Counted from the first letter of the stretch, positions 33,800-46,384 are shown. The stretch is 64,000 bases of DNA from Sepiola atlantica (GCA_963556195.1 OY744525.1:54452446-54516445), one strand, 5' to 3'. The notes: a model not told the origin generated them from the letters alone. Made by a program: numbers and translations.

Positions 33800-36620
33800 G
33801 TAGTCATCAAACACGGTTTAGTGTGGTCACTAATAGCCACTAAGGTCGAACGTTTTATAAGAAATTAGAAACTATGTATTTACACTTATATTAACATTTT
33901 TTTCTAAAGTAAACAACGACAAATGTGAAGATTAGGTTGCATTTAAGTTTCTTTTGAAAAGGCGATGAAAATTGTATATTTTAAAAAGATGATGACATGC
34001 TGAACGTATGACGTGCTGAATCAATTTAGTTGTGAGTATGAACTCTGAAGAAAAACACTTTTTAAATGAGTAAATATGCAAATATTATCGGCTTATTTCC
34101 TTAATGACATGTTTTATTGGATCGACGTTAGTCGCTAAAAACCGAAATCAGAAGTAGGTTCGATGAAAAGAAGTAAAGTCTTTTAGTGACTTATAAAACT
34201 AATTTAGATTAAAATATTTAATTTTCCTTATTTGAGTGTTGAGAAAACACTAAAACAAAAGAATTATGTCGTAAAAAATATTTTTTTAATAAATATTTTA
34301 ATTAAAAAAAAAAAATTTTTTTTATAACTAAAGAGAAAACACGAGAACTATGTTGTGAAACAAATATTGGTGAAAGTTACGATTGGATGCTGAATTTCAC
34401 TTCCGGTTAGTCCTCTCCGAAACAGAACCTAACATTTTAAATAAACTATTTTTATAACTCACTAAAAGACTTTACTTCTTTTCATTCACCTAGTTTCTAT
34501 TCCACTTTTTTTATTTATCGAACATGCCGAAATCATGGAAATAAGCCGATATTTTGTCCGGTCAGTCATTTTATGGGGTTTAATTCAAGTAGAACTTACC
34601 TAGTCGTTCTGTTTTTTTTCTTCTTCTTCTCGCAAAGTGTTTCAAGAACGTGACTTTGAAGAACGTGACTTGAAATATGTTTCGTCTTAATAAAGAAAGA
34701 ACAAGAATAACAAAATAGAAAAGCGGCTCGTTTATATGAATTGAAATCGAAGAGGGGGGGGGGGTAAGCGAAACACGTGGTCGCTTATGTAGTCAACAAA
34801 TCCGCCCTTTCAAATATAAAATGATGAAACAAAAACAATAAATATAGAAAAAAAGAATAAAAGATGCGACATTTTTTTGCAGAGATAGACGACCCCCCTC
34901 TCTCTTCTCCGTTTAAAACTTTGGTAAATTAGTCGTTTCCCAGCCAAAATGGCGAATAATCAAGCGGCCGCTTTTTTTTCTCTTATTTTTTCCGACCCTA
35001 CAAATGAGTAAGTAAACCCTAATAATTTTTTAGACTAATTTCTAAGCTGTATTTCTTTTTAAATAGTTTATGGTAAATTTGAAATTTATTTGTGAGGTCG
35101 GAAAAAAGCAGCCGATTCATTGTTCACCATTTTCGCTGGGAAACGATTAATTTACCAAAATCTTTGTTACAATTTTTTAAATTTTAATTAGGTATTTCTG
35201 CATTTTACGAATCGTGCTGAAATAAAAACGTTATTATTTAGAAACCCATTCTTAAAATGGGGAAGGGAGTTGTTAACTATTCTGTACTTTCACCTAACAA
35301 TTTAATAAACTAAAGATACCGTAAAAATTTAATTTAATTTGAAAATCCTATCTAAAAAAAAATAGCACGGTCCGTAAACTGCAGAAGTACCTTTAATTCT
35401 TCTCAATACTATCGATAAAGCAGTAAATTTTAAATTAAAAAAGAAAAAAAAAACTCGAAAAAATTGTCTGTTAAATTTTTAGCTGAGGGATACAGATTAA
35501 GTTTTCTTTAGAGAAAAATTGAATTTTCGGCACTTCTGCAGTTTAGCTGTCATTAACTGTGATCAGAAATCGTAATTGAAGAGTTCCATTCATTTAACCC
35601 AGTCAACAGAAAGTGTTAGACTGAATTTTTTTTTAATCCCAAAATGTATCTGAATGACCTCAATCTGCGAGATATTGGTAGCTTAACAAAGTTTTATAAA
35701 AAACGAAAATAATGTTGACTGTTTGTTGGATTTTCGTTTTAAATGATAAATTTTCGTTTTAAATATCACTGTTGACTATTTTGAGAGTTTTAATTCATAC
35801 AACAAAAAAAAATCACTGACTATTCATTTAAATAATACATTTTCGTTTTAAAAATCACTGTTGACTATTTTGAGAAGGTTTCAATTCATACAATAAAAAA
35901 ACATTTATTTTTTATAAATTTTTACATTATTAAATAAAATATTTGGGTATCTTTTACAATAATCCGCAGAGTGAAAACGCTCAAAAAACAAATATACAAC
36001 AAATAAAAGTAACTGTAGCCGATAAAAGTTATTTTCCAACTTATCTGTGACATTTGTTTGTATTTTTAAGCCGTTTCAACTGCTATTTATTAGAAATCAG
36101 TATTTTTGTCACACGAACATGGGGGGGGGGGGGGGGTTCGTAAGCGAGGCTGGAAAATAGGCTCGTCGGCGCCATGTTTTTAGTAAAAATCCGTGCCCCC
36201 AAAAAACAAGAATTTTTTTTTTACATCCAATAAAAACCCATTTATACTACGTAAAAATACAAACAAATGTCATAGGTAAGTAGGAAAATATCTATTCTCG
36301 GCGTAGGTCACCTTCACTTGTTGTATATATATATATTTTTTTACCCCGTTCTCGTTCGTTTTTTGGACCCCGTCCGCGAACTTGCGGATTATTGTAAAAG
36401 ATACCCAAATATTTTCATATTCAATAAAGAAACATTGTTCGCTGTTAATAGTGGTCGCTGTTATTATTGGCATTTTGGATAAAAACATCTAATCATGTTA
36501 CTTCCGGTTGGTTGTCTGCCCCTGCCTTCAGAAAACGAAAGTAAATAGTGTGAGTGACAGCTAAACTGCAGAAGTGCCTCGATTTTTCTAATCTAAGATA
36601 GCAGCACAATGTGATATCAA
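33800..36620. repeat. Nest of inverted-repeat (foldback) elements
   Basis: At least three symmetric pairs were found. 34162-34200 with 34447-34488 (GATGAAAAGAAGTAAAGTC and its complement). 34918-34980 with 35100-35165 (GGTAAATTAGTCGTTTCCCA and its complement). An outer 35525-35560 / 36550-36585 pair (GGCACTTCTGCAGTTTAGCT) encloses an inner 35943-35968 / 36383-36410 pair (GGGTATCTTTTACAATAAT). Poly-G tracts lie near 34754, 36121-36136 and 36775-36786. No protein motif was found. Confidence 0.7.
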
Positions 36621-37049
36621 TAAGTGGTGGCAATTTGCCGCCAGTGTTAAAATTATAAACACTATTTTGTTAGACACTAACTGATCCCCCATTCTAAGTA
36701 ATTGTTTTTTTCCAAGCTTTTCAAGTTTTCATACGTAAGTGTTTCTAAAGATAGAATTTCATTTTTTTTGCGAGGGGGGGGGGGGAGCTTTTAAATGTAG
36801 ATATAATTTTCTTTTTAATTTAACAAACTTCTTAATGTTTTCCCTTTATGTATTGTTTCCAAGATTTTAATAAACTCATGGTGAGATTCTAATTTATATT
36901 TTTCCCTTGTGCAATTTTTTCCTATTTATCTACTAGTGCCATTTTACCTGTGCCATTTTACCTGCGCCATTTTTACATGTGCCATTTTTATCTAAATTCA
37001 GTTGTCTTATTAGCCCTTTTATACCGAAAACAACAAATGAGTGAAATTT

Positions 37050-37675
37050 TATTCATTGACAATAGGGACCTCCAAAGCTCACCATAGAATTTACCCCTTC
37101 CCATATGTAACACGATGTAACTTTAATATAGGTTTATATTATTATCATAACTTTTTTTACCATTCAAACGAAGAAGCATAAAATAAACTGCTGATAATTT
37201 TTTCAGCGTACGAAAATAATGAAAATGAGAAAATAAAAACGTGTTTACTTTATTTACGTCTTAAAATAACGTTCCTATGTAGTGACCACTTTTTATGTGC
37301 TAACACCGTGTGTTTAATAAATTTAGCAAAAATCAAGTAATGATCAGATTTTCACGAAATGTTCAATACTTATTCATTATTGAACTAATTTATCTATAAA
37401 ATGCTTTTTTTTCCGTAAAATATATCAGGAAAAATATTTTTTCTACGTAACCATGAAATCTAAAAAAAACGATGCAGAAGCACCTATTTGTACTTAAAGA
37501 AATGTATTTAATTTATCGGTGCTTTTGTATTGCAGGGCCGATAAAAACTTTCTATCTTTAATTTTGAAGAGTCAAATGACAAGGGGAGATAATTCAAAAT
37601 GTTCCCTCATGATTTATCTTCAAATGAATTTTTACCGTTATGCATTTTAATTAACTTAAAGTAAAGTAAAGTAAA

Positions 37676-37739
<64 letters not shown>

Positions 37740-38235
37740 GTAAAAGGATTAATTAGGAATCAAACAATCACAACGCTTTATGGTATTCGGTACCAATAAA
37801 AATTTAAAAGATTTATTGAAATAAATTAAGCATCGCAAAAAGTAAAAAATAGAAAAATACGTAAATGAAAGGAAAAATACATGAAACATTGGAAATAAAG
37901 TTTTTGAAATAAATTAAAGTTTTACACTAGGTAAAATTTAGCAATCTGTGCAAAAATAGTTCCCAGTGTAGTCTCTTTTCCGAATTTTTGTTTCCACATG
38001 AATTCAAAATAAAATATCTCCCAAGTTCAGAGCGTTCAAATCAATTTACAGATAAATCCTTTAAATTATCTCCCCCTGTCATTGACTCTTCAAAATTAAA
38101 GATAGAACACTTTTTCGGCCCTGTAATTTAAGTAATTTGTTCTCCTTTTGCTCGTCCATACATATTTAACATTAATGATGATGTCATTTTATGGTGCACT
38201 TTGGAGGTCCCTAAAAATCAATGTTGTTTTGTCTG
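37050..38235. repeat. Large foldback element with internal (TA)n
   Basis: Left-arm landmarks AGGGACCTCCAAAG (37066) and TCTTTAATTTTGAAGAGTCA (37553) reappear in reverse complement near 38083-38110 and 38208-38222, giving a nested symmetric structure of about 1.2 kb. A 61-bp (TA)n at 37678-37738 lies inside. No coding. Confidence 0.7.
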
Positions 38236-38902
38236 TTTGAAAGTACTTGTTAAATAGTTTATATCGAAAATATTTTTTTAAATAGTCTAATAGTGTTTTA
38301 TAAATAGAAATGTAACAAAATTTAAATATATTAAACATAATTCTAATTAAATATGTTCTAAATAATGAAATTTAAAATTTCGCCAAACTCTAAGTGGGCG
38401 AAAATCATAAGGAACAGTTTTCTGATGAACACTGTTTGTCTCTTTCCAAATTCATAACCAGAAGTCGCCATCAACTATCTTTCTTATTTTTAACCATTTA
38501 TGCTAATTTACCCAAAAATTAAAAAGAGATTCTACTTTTTTATGCGATTACATGTAAACACGATAGGTAAAAAAAACCCCCAAACAAACAAAAAAACAAA
38601 ACAAAACAAAAAAAAAACAAAAAAACAAACAATTATTTAAGAACTTTTGAATGTTGGATCAGTTTCACATATAAATTTAAAGACAAACGATCACCCATTT
38701 CTGGGCCAGGACTTTCGAATCGAATAGTGTTTTAAGGAATATAACTATATGATTAGTTTCTAAGAAACATCAAAGGGACATTACTTAGAAATGGCACAAT
38801 TTATAAGAAACATCGTTTCATTTTTAGTTCGTTAACTTGTTTCATTTTTTGATTTATTATAGTTTTACTAATTAAAGGTAAATATACGTTTAAAAATATG
38901 TA

Positions 38903-39030
38903 GTGGTTCCAGGTTGTAAAAGCACACGTAATTACCTGAAAAAGTAGAACTCCCCCCTTAAAAAATCCCAGTGGTTCCAGGTTGTAAAAGCACACGTAAT
39001 TAACTAAAAAAGTAGAACCCCCCCTCTAAA
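38903..39030. repeat. Tandem duplication, about 69-bp period
   Basis: AGTGGTTCCAGGTTGTAAAA, then GCACACGTAATTA, occurs at 38903 and again at 38971, each followed by AAAAAGTAGAAC and a C-rich tract. The neighbouring 38240-38900 and 39030-39600 hold nothing recognised. Confidence 0.8.
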
Positions 39031-39631
39031 AAGATAATGTTAGTTTTTACCCTTCTGTCCATCCGTACATGCATTTGATTTTTTAAAAGTCAAACGTAGT
39101 TATCTCCCTTGGATTTTGAAAAGTTATTTCCCTCTAATATTGCAACAACGTCTCATAAGCGCAGAAATGGTAGATTGAAAAGTTGATAATACAGGAATAA
39201 GGTGTCAATAGACAAAAACACAAAAAAAACTCCCACCACATACCCATCCACAATTGATTTTCAAGAAATTAATGTCCAAGATTTAACTAAAAACAAAATT
39301 TCTATTTTGTTTTACCGCCCAGTTTCTCAGGGTGTTTACACATAATCTCCTCCCAAAAGTAGAATCCTATTTTTTAAGGGGTGAAGTAGCATGTTGTGTC
39401 ATGATACAATAATACTGTAAACTATTTTCATATTTAAGTTATTACTTTATCGTGAATAAATTTTGTAAGAACACTAGAGTCTAGATCCGTGACATCTACT
39501 AAATGAATCGTGTAGACACCTGGAGGTCTAGTATACTATTAAAACTCTGTGGATCTTGTTTGTTTGTGTGAACGTTTGTATCTTGTGATCATGCACACTG
39601 GACGTCACACTGATGTGATAAAAAAATAAGA

Positions 39632-40516
39632 ATGGTGAATGAACATCACACCAAATATCTTCCTCAGCAGACCTCAACAACAAAACTAGCAGATAATTTC
39701 AGTGGAAACACACTGGAGAACACTAGTGAAGATTATAACAACCCAGCAACCCTGATTGTGCGCAAGAAAAGGGAGAAGTACACAAAAAAGGAGCTGAAGA
39801 CCAGACTAGAAGGATGGCGAAATAATAAAAGAGCAGGAAAGTCCATTGAAGAACTTAACCAGAGCTATATCGACAAGGAGGCTTCGCTACAATGGCTCGA
39901 ATGTGGAATGGATACTAATAGCTGCACAAGACCAAGGCCTACTTACTAATGGATTTAAGAAAATGGCGGGTCTACAAAAAACTGACCAGTGCAGGTTCTG
40001 CCACTCGGCCATTGAAAGTCCAACCCACCTAATGTCTGGATGCAAGATCCTTTTGGCTGATGGCCATTACACTGCCCGCCACAACAAAGTATGTAAATAC
40101 CTACATTGGAAGATCTGCGGAGAGATGCAGCTTGAAAGATCACTGAACATCTGGGAACATGAACCCTCATCCATAACATCGAATGGAAAAGTGACAGTGT
40201 TCTATGATAAAGACATACAGGCGAGCAGATACATAAATACAAGGCCATCAAACCAGACATTGCCATCTGGAACAAACCAGAAAAAACTGCTCTCATCATT
40301 GATGTAACCGTCCCAAACGACTATGGCCTCAATAGAGCCGAACGGGAAAAAATAACAAAATACCAAGACCTCAAAAATGACTTTAAAATAACATGGTTCC
40401 TCGACGAAATAAACATCATACCGGGAAGACCAAACTGTAGGGGAGTACAGATAGCAGCCCTAAAAGGAACATCATCTATCCTAAAGAGAGCCCTCGGATA
40501 TAAATTTTACTCCTAG
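39632..40516 (+). mobile_element. RLE-type LINE, 3' half (knuckle and restriction-like endonuclease)
   Basis: The best copy in the window of the LINE family that also interrupts two zinc-finger arrays. Frame 1 (39632-39949) gives the region after the polymerase (YTKKELKTRLEGWRNN...SYIDKEASLQWLECG). A shift of frame then gives LIAAQDQGL, the C-C-H-C knuckle CRFCHSAIESPTHLMSGC, and YTARHNKVCKYLHWKIC. After another shift near 40210 come KPDIAIW and ALIIDVTVPND, the endonuclease K-P-D...D signature, then GLNRAEREKITKYQDLKND and IAALKG..SILKRALGYK to a stop at 40514. The polymerase itself is absent, so the copy is 5'-truncated, and two frameshifts make it dead. It is close to R2/R4/NeSL-like elements in layout; exact clade not assigned. 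Confidence 0.85.
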
Positions 40517-40804
40517 GGAAATCAAGTGTTAGCCTCAAGAGGGGGCCCCTTGATCTCTTTAGATAAACTGAATTGAAATGATAAAAAAATGGATAACGTC
40601 ATAAATTTCTTTTAGTTAATACAAAGTTAATATTTAGTTAATATTAGTCTTTTAGTTAATATGTTGTTGCTTAATAGTGTACAACAATAGCTCTTAATTT
40701 AACATCATGTAAACCTTAGTTATTCAGAGAGAAAAAATTCATATTTCCTTCAAAAACACCTTTATTTACAAACATATAATTCGTGATATACAAAATATCA
40801 CAGA

Positions 40805-40860
40805 TTCTCATGAGGAGGCTTCATCAGCATATAACAATTCCTCAGTTAGGCTGAACAATT
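40805..40860 (-). ncRNA. Degenerate hammerhead-like motif
   Basis: The minus strand reads GCTGATGAAGCCTC, CTCATGAGAATCTGTG, then a perfect 7-bp hairpin (GTGATAT..ATATCAC). CTGATGA fits the hammerhead 5' core, but the GAAA box has become GAAT and stem II is short. It is probably a decayed end of a Penelope-like element. Confidence 0.25.
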
Positions 40861-41100
40861 AAAATGCATCCAACATTCATCTAACTTATACAAATTTATC
40901 CCTATTTTTGCATATAAAGGTTCATGTTGTAATATGTTTATAGGTGCTTTCCTCTCTTGTTTCTTCTTCTTTCGTGTGAATCAGATGATTCTGGTGTTGG
41001 CATTAGTTTCCCCGTGTTTTTCTAGTTAGAAATCTTTCTGGAAAGACATCGGGTACTTACGGGAAGGATCATGATAAGGTTGCCAACATCCATAAGTGAA

Positions 41101-41187
41101 AGTGGTACTGTGAACCGACTGGATTCGAACTTGTAACACCCAGGTCTTCAGTCCATGTCGACATCCACTTAACCACCGTCACCTCCC
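41101..41187 (-). pseudogene. tRNA-like sequence or SINE head
   Basis: The minus strand has a box A match (TGGTTAAGTGGA) about 40 nt before a box B match (AGTTCGAATCC). The overall layout is that of a roughly 80-nt tRNA. Acceptor-stem ends do not pair well, so a tRNA-derived SINE head or pseudogene is more likely than a working tRNA. Confidence 0.5.
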
Positions 41188-41378
41188 CTTTCTTGTTTAT
41201 ACTATTCATATTCAATCGATAAAATATCGATACAAAACATACTTCCGAGTTAACATATAACTAATAATTATTTCCCATCAACCGCAGTTATTTTAATGTA
41301 ATACCTTTTTCTCATCTCCTTTTTCTTCATTTTTACTCCGTTTTTCATTTTTGTCTTTCACATAAGGCACTCACATCT

Positions 41379-41385
<7 letters not shown>

Positions 41386-41472
<87 letters not shown>

Positions 41473-41634
41473 AGCTATGAAAAGATATATATGGTAATTA
41501 AGCTACACAGAGGCTCCCGCGGGTCATCCATGGGGGAAATCTTCAGGCTAAAGCACTGTTGAAGTAAATACTGAAAATTGATACATAAAAAAATTATATC
41601 TCCCTATAAAATTTTATGTGGATACATGGAATAG

Positions 41635-41704
<70 letters not shown>
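41386..41704. repeat. Second copy of the TA-bracketed repeat
   Basis: (CA)n(TA)n at 41382-41468, the element core (AATTAAGCTACACAGAGGCT...ACTGTTGAAGTAAATACTGA...GATACATAAAAAAATTATATC), then (TA)n at 41636-41704. It matches 32401-32720 but lacks the second half of the central hairpin. Confidence 0.85.
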
Positions 41705-41708
<4 letters not shown>

Positions 41709-41739
41709 CAAACACGACTGTTTCGTCTAATCAAAACTT

Positions 41740-41822
41740 ACCAGGATGGCTAGACACAACGAGTTCAAAACTGGGACTCTAATGGTTGGCGTTTGGTGCC
41801 CAACCAACTAGGCCATATGATT
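41740..41822 (-). mobile_element. tRNA-derived SINE copy
   Basis: The minus strand shows box A TGGCCTAGTTGG and a box B-like TTTTGAACTC, then CGTTGTGTCTAG. The same layout is at 53450-53530 (GGTGGCCTAGTTGGTAGGG, CGGTTTTAAATC, TGCTGTGTCTA), so this is a repeated family and not a single tRNA relic. Confidence 0.6.
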
Positions 41823-42052
41823 TATTTAGATAGATCAAGTCTGGTAGCCGGGAAACGTTAATCTCTTTTTTTATTATTTAAAAAAATATTATTATTATTA
41901 TTTATTTGTAATATTACTACATGAAATTAAATACAAAATCTCACTTGTTCCTGTGGAACCTGTAGGGGCCTTTTTGCAAAACGTCATGGTTCTGTAGAAC
42001 TCCGGTTGAGCAATGCTGGTCTAAGTCATCAACCAATCAATATGTCTTAACC

Positions 42053-42081
42053 ACCTGGCAACGCCGAGTACATACAACTAG
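42053..42081 (+). mobile_element. Decayed Helitron-like 3' terminus
   Basis: CCTGGCAACGCCGAG followed by ACAACTAG|T (CTAG at 42078-42081) parallels the terminus at 31813-31843. The hairpin is weakened by substitutions. Confidence 0.4.
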
Positions 42082-42091
42082 TTTGTAATAT

Positions 42092-42905
42092 TTGATAAAA
42101 CTTAAAAGGCGCTTTTACACGCACACAAAAACAAACAAAAAACATCGTACTAAGTTTATTAATAAAATAAATGAATGTAAGATAAATAGATATTTATTGT
42201 TGTTACAATGCTCTCTGACTTTCACTCCAGACTTCAAATGGAAGACTTACATCAGCTCTTCTGCTAAGGTCGATAGAAAAATGGTTGGATCATTTTATCG
42301 CTTCAGAAAGTATCTCACTCCTGACGCAATCCTCTACCTGTAAGAGCCAGATACGTCCTAAAATAAAGTACTGTTGCCACATTTTTTTTTGGGGGGGGGG
42401 GGCGCCCAGAGCACGCGTTCCTGCCTTGACAGAGTACAAACTCGACTTCGCAATCTAGTGGGGATAATGTCTTCTCTTCTCTATAACCTCTTTCTCACAG
42501 ATTAGGCGTTGCTAGTCTTTTTCTAATCTATCGTTATTTTTATGGTAGGTGCTCGACCGAGCTCCAATAAAACATTCACAGCAAACACCCAAACTAGCTA
42601 CAAACACTGTAAATAATTTTCCTTTCTTCCTCTGTGTACCTGGAGTTGAACGGAACTTCCGCAAGAAGAGTATATTTCTAAGAACTACCAGTCTGTGGAA
42701 CACAATACCACTGGGATGCTTCCCAGCTGATTACAATATGGTTGATTTCAAGTTCAATGTTTACAAATTCTTATTAATCAAATTAAATAATAGAATTCTG
42801 CCCAGTTTCAACCATCGTCTCCAATTCTTAATGCAGGACCGGCGGGACAGTTATAAAAGTGGGGGGGGGGGGGCTCTCATAAAAAAAGGGGGGAGGGGCG
42901 GTTAA
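42092..42905 (+). pseudogene. LINE reverse transcriptase C-terminal remnant
   Basis: Two open stretches belong to one broken LINE end. 42092-42343 reads FTPDFKWKTYISSSAKVDRK followed by a FYRFRKYLTPDAILYLYKSQ-type block (family 'a.kkL.fL.R.rkf....ll.lYkaqIRP'; the stop falls at the Tyr before KSQ). 42549-42905 gives VPGVERNFRKKSIFLRTTSL followed by WNTIPLGCFPADYN, the terminal 'R....FF.R...lWN.LP' block. Between them a poly-G tract, stops and a LGVASLFLIYRYFYG-type helix in another frame are seen. Confidence 0.7.
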
Positions 42906-43164
42906 ATACATGCATATATAACTTCATTATTGATGACCGTAAAGTGGGGGGCAAGTCAAATAGTAGGAGGGATTGAACCCCCCCGGTGCCGCCGTCCATG
43001 TAATGTATCATTATTCACCTGAAAAAACTCATTAACCCTTATCCTCCAGTGGCCGTTGAGTCTTTATAAGCGGTGATTCATTAGTGAAAAAACAAATCCA
43101 GATTTAAAGAAGCGGATTTTCATGTGATATACACCGATTAACAGTAGCTTTCGTCAAGTGAGAG

Positions 43165-43440
43165 ACATGTATTCGCCTGACACCGGTCAGTCTCAAAAAG
43201 AGTTATAAGGTTTCGTTTAGTTTCGCATTTGCCGTGAAGACAAACGAAAAAATACGTAAGTAAAAAACCTTGTTGTCCATACTGTATACGAATCTGAATT
43301 AATTTACAAAAATCTTACCAATGTTTCACGCAGGTTTAAAAAATGAAGTAAGAATCCATTAAAAACCAATCAAGTGTCTAATAAGTTTTTAACAACCAGA
43401 ATAAATTGTCAGAATAAATAAGACGAAAGTTAATTTCTAG
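43165..43440 (+). repeat. Dispersed repeat, direct copy of 61985-62290
   Basis: Shared landmarks are ACACCGGT, GAAGACAAACG, CTGTATAC, AATCTTAC.AATGTTT, CAGGTTTAA, AAATGAAGTAAGAAT and ATCAAGTGT. Roughly 280 bp, diverged. No coding; family not recognised. Confidence 0.6.
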
Positions 43441-43862
43441 GAAAAAAAAATCTTGTTTTTATTTTTGATAATCTCAAAATATGATATTTAATCGACGTAG
43501 TAATCTCGAATTCTATTTTGGCATACCAGAATAAGGGTGGCACGTAGTAAGCATGCCGCTATTCCGAATTCACTACAACAAGCCGCAACCAATAGACTGT
43601 CTCTCCTGAATCAAACGGTCATATTTTTTTTAAGTCATATCTTTTTTATGTAAAACGTTATAATTAAAACTTGATGGAATAATTTTTTTACAATGAAAAT
43701 GAAATATAAAGTAAAAATGGATTTTATTTTTAATATATGCGATCCGACAGCACTATGATTGGTAGAAAAATTCATATTTCAATGTTTAAAAAAAAAAATT
43801 GTTTATATTTTCCTCTACAAAAAATTAAATAACATTCGATTACTTATTTTTCTAAAATAATT

Positions 43863-44514
43863 GGCGCTTGTTCGTAATACTCCACCACCCGTTTATCTCA
43901 ACTTTTTTACTGACCAATTTTTAAATTTTTATTTGGTGTACAATTACCTATGATGTCGCTTGAGAATTCCGTGTTTTGGGGATTTTTCTTCCAAATATTT
44001 TAGATTTTAAGAGGGAGGATTAGTTTCCTATATAAATATAACGTAAACTGATCACCCACTTTTTGACCATGTTGTATGTTGTTTATTCACCCATTTTTTC
44101 TTCTCTTTTCGGTTATTTTGAAATTTTTGGAACATTTTTTGATTATCAAATAGTGAGGGATCAGTTTACGTTAAATTTATATAAGAAACTGATCCCCCTC
44201 CTAAAATTTCAAAAATATTTGAAAAATAATAATAAAAAAACCCCTGGAATTCTCTAGTGACATCATAGGTAATTGTACACAGAAAAAAGAATTTAAAAAA
44301 AAAATTATGGTAAAAAAGTGGGGGATCAGTTTACATTAAATTTATAAAAGAAACTGATCCCCCCCCCGTGAAATCCAAAATATTTGAAATAAATCTCGAA
44401 AAAGCACGGAATTCTCTAGTGACATGATAGGTAATTGTACACAGAAAAAAGAAAAAAAAATGGTGAGTAAAAAAATTGAGAAAAACGAGTGGTGGAGTAT
44501 TACGAACAAGCGCC
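43863..44514. mobile_element. Non-autonomous DNA transposon, family B, with 8-bp target duplication
   Basis: The terminal inverted repeats begin GGCGCTTGTTCGTAATACTC and end with the reverse complement GAGTATTACGAACAAGCGCC. The flanks carry an exact 8-bp direct duplication, AAATAATT (43855-43862 and 44515-44522). The inner arms also pair (CCACCAC.CGTTT.TCTCAA; ACCTAT.ATGTC...GAGAATTCC; AAACTGATCCCCC). Length is 652 bp with no transposase. An 8-bp duplication fits hAT-like and some other cut-and-paste superfamilies. The TIR sequence does not look like a standard hAT end, so the superfamily is left open. Confidence 0.85.
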
Positions 44515-44975
44515 AAATAATTTATTTAATGAAAAATAGGATTAAGGTACAGAATAGTTAACAAAGCTCCCTAATTCCTTCCACATATATGTTAAAAATG
44601 TTATTAGTTACAAACCCATTCTTTACATGAATAGGCCCCGGGGTGGAGGAGGAACTTTGTTAACTATTTACTGCCTTCACCAAAAATAGTTTAAGTACTA
44701 AATTATCAGATTGGGAAATAAATCACTTATCTTTTTCAAAAGTAAAACCTTCTTCCTTAGTGGGAATTATTTATTTAATATTATTGGAGCCCTGTGTCTT
44801 ATGTTACCCCCTCCCAATAAGATTCTCCTTTCTTTAGGCGATTACATGTAAATGGAAACCAAAACTATTTTAGACTTTTGAATGAGGATCAGATTCTCAT
44901 ATAAATTTAATGTAAAATGGTCACCCTCTTCTGGACCAGATGTTTTTAAGTATGTAAACAATTTTTGTTCTTTTT

Positions 44976-45690
44976 AAATCTTGGCCATTTTCTTAATTTG
45001 TTGGAGATAATTGTGGGTGTTTGGGGTATTTTTCCTGCTTAAAATATACATAAAAACATGTTATAAAGAAAATAATTACTGTTTTTTTTTGGGGGGGGGG
45101 TCGAAATTGACATGTAATAGTCCCGTTACACCCACGTGCTGTCACAGGTGTGATCCATACCACCAGTTCCAATAACTTGTATAAAACTGGTACTAAGCAC
45201 CACTTTGATAAACCCTCAGGGTTGAAAAAGATCTCATCATCTAATTGTTTTTTTTTGCTCAATCTTGAAATAAGAATAAATCTCCAGGATTTTTTTAGAT
45301 TCGAAACAACCTTATTTGAGAATATATTTTAAATCTTGGCCATTTTCTTAATTTGTTGGAGATTGTGTGTGTGTGTGTGTGTGTGTGTTTTGGGGGTATT
45401 CTTTTCTGCTGAAAATATACATCAAAACATGTTATAAATATTATTTTTTTTTAGTAGAGGGGCGGTAAATTGGATTTTACTAGTCATGTTATACCCACGT
45501 CCTGTCACAGGTGTGATTAAGGTCATCAGTTCCGTTTACTAGTATAAAACTGGAAATAAGCACCAGTGCTATAAACCTTCAGGCTTACAAAATTATATCA
45601 TCTATTTCTATTATAATTGTTTTCATTTTGGTGTCTTGAAAAAAAAATCCCTAGGATTTTTCAGGTAAAAAATTACCTTATTTGAAAATA
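44976..45690. repeat. Tandem duplication, about 355-bp period
   Basis: AAATCTTGGCCATTTTCTTA begins both copies (44976 and 45331). They also share the CACAGGTGTGAT and GTATAAAACTGG segments. The second copy carries a (GT)13 expansion near 45366-45389; the first carries a poly-G tract near 45090. Identity is moderate. Confidence 0.8.
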
Positions 45691-46384
45691 TATTTCTTTT
45701 TCTGTTTGATTTTGAATCAAGATTTTTATGAAATGTTACTTTTTTCTTGTACTTTAATGTCTGATCTTTTATTTGTTGTTTTTGTCTTTTAATGTTCTAT
45801 AGTTTACTTGTTTTTGTCTTTTAATGTTCCGTAGAGTAAAAGAAGAGTTTTCTCTGGAATTTATGTGGTGTTGTTGATTGAGAGTGTTAAGTATGATCTG
45901 ACTTGAACAAGAGTTACCAGAGTTTGAAGGAAAACACCAACGTCTTCTCTACGATAAACTAAATCAATCTTTTATTTAACTGGAACATAAGAATACAGGG
46001 ACGTAAACGTGTACAGCAAGTTACTTGGTTGGCATTATAGTAGAAAGGCAATATAGTTTAAGTTGGTCATGAGTTTATTCTCACCTCTCATCACCATGAT
46101 GATGATGAGAGGCAAGAGAAAATGCCACGTTTTTCTATGTTGATATCGCTACTTGGACTGTCATATTTCGTGCGCAATCCTTTTAAGACTGAGCGGAAAC
46201 GTAAATGGGTGAAAGTCATATGCGTGCACAGTGATGCGCAAATTACCTCTATATCAATGCGTGAGTAGGAAGTGGCTTGTTTTCGTCAACTAAATCATAA
46301 CTTAATTTTACACAAGGGATTGCATGTACATATGGGAGAAAATAGATCTTTCGTAATGTAACTGCTACTCATTTTTTTGTTATA

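Noticed and set aside
39955..40299. Minus-strand 114-codon frame
   Set aside because: Antisense shadow of the LINE knuckle/endonuclease.
40805..40860. A working hammerhead ribozyme
   Set aside because: GAAA box lost and stem II short; kept only as a low-confidence degenerate motif.
41101..41187. A functional tRNA gene
   Set aside because: Box A and box B fit, but the acceptor stem does not pair.
45850..46330. LTR-like region
   Set aside because: No terminal repeat pair or primer-binding site could be matched.
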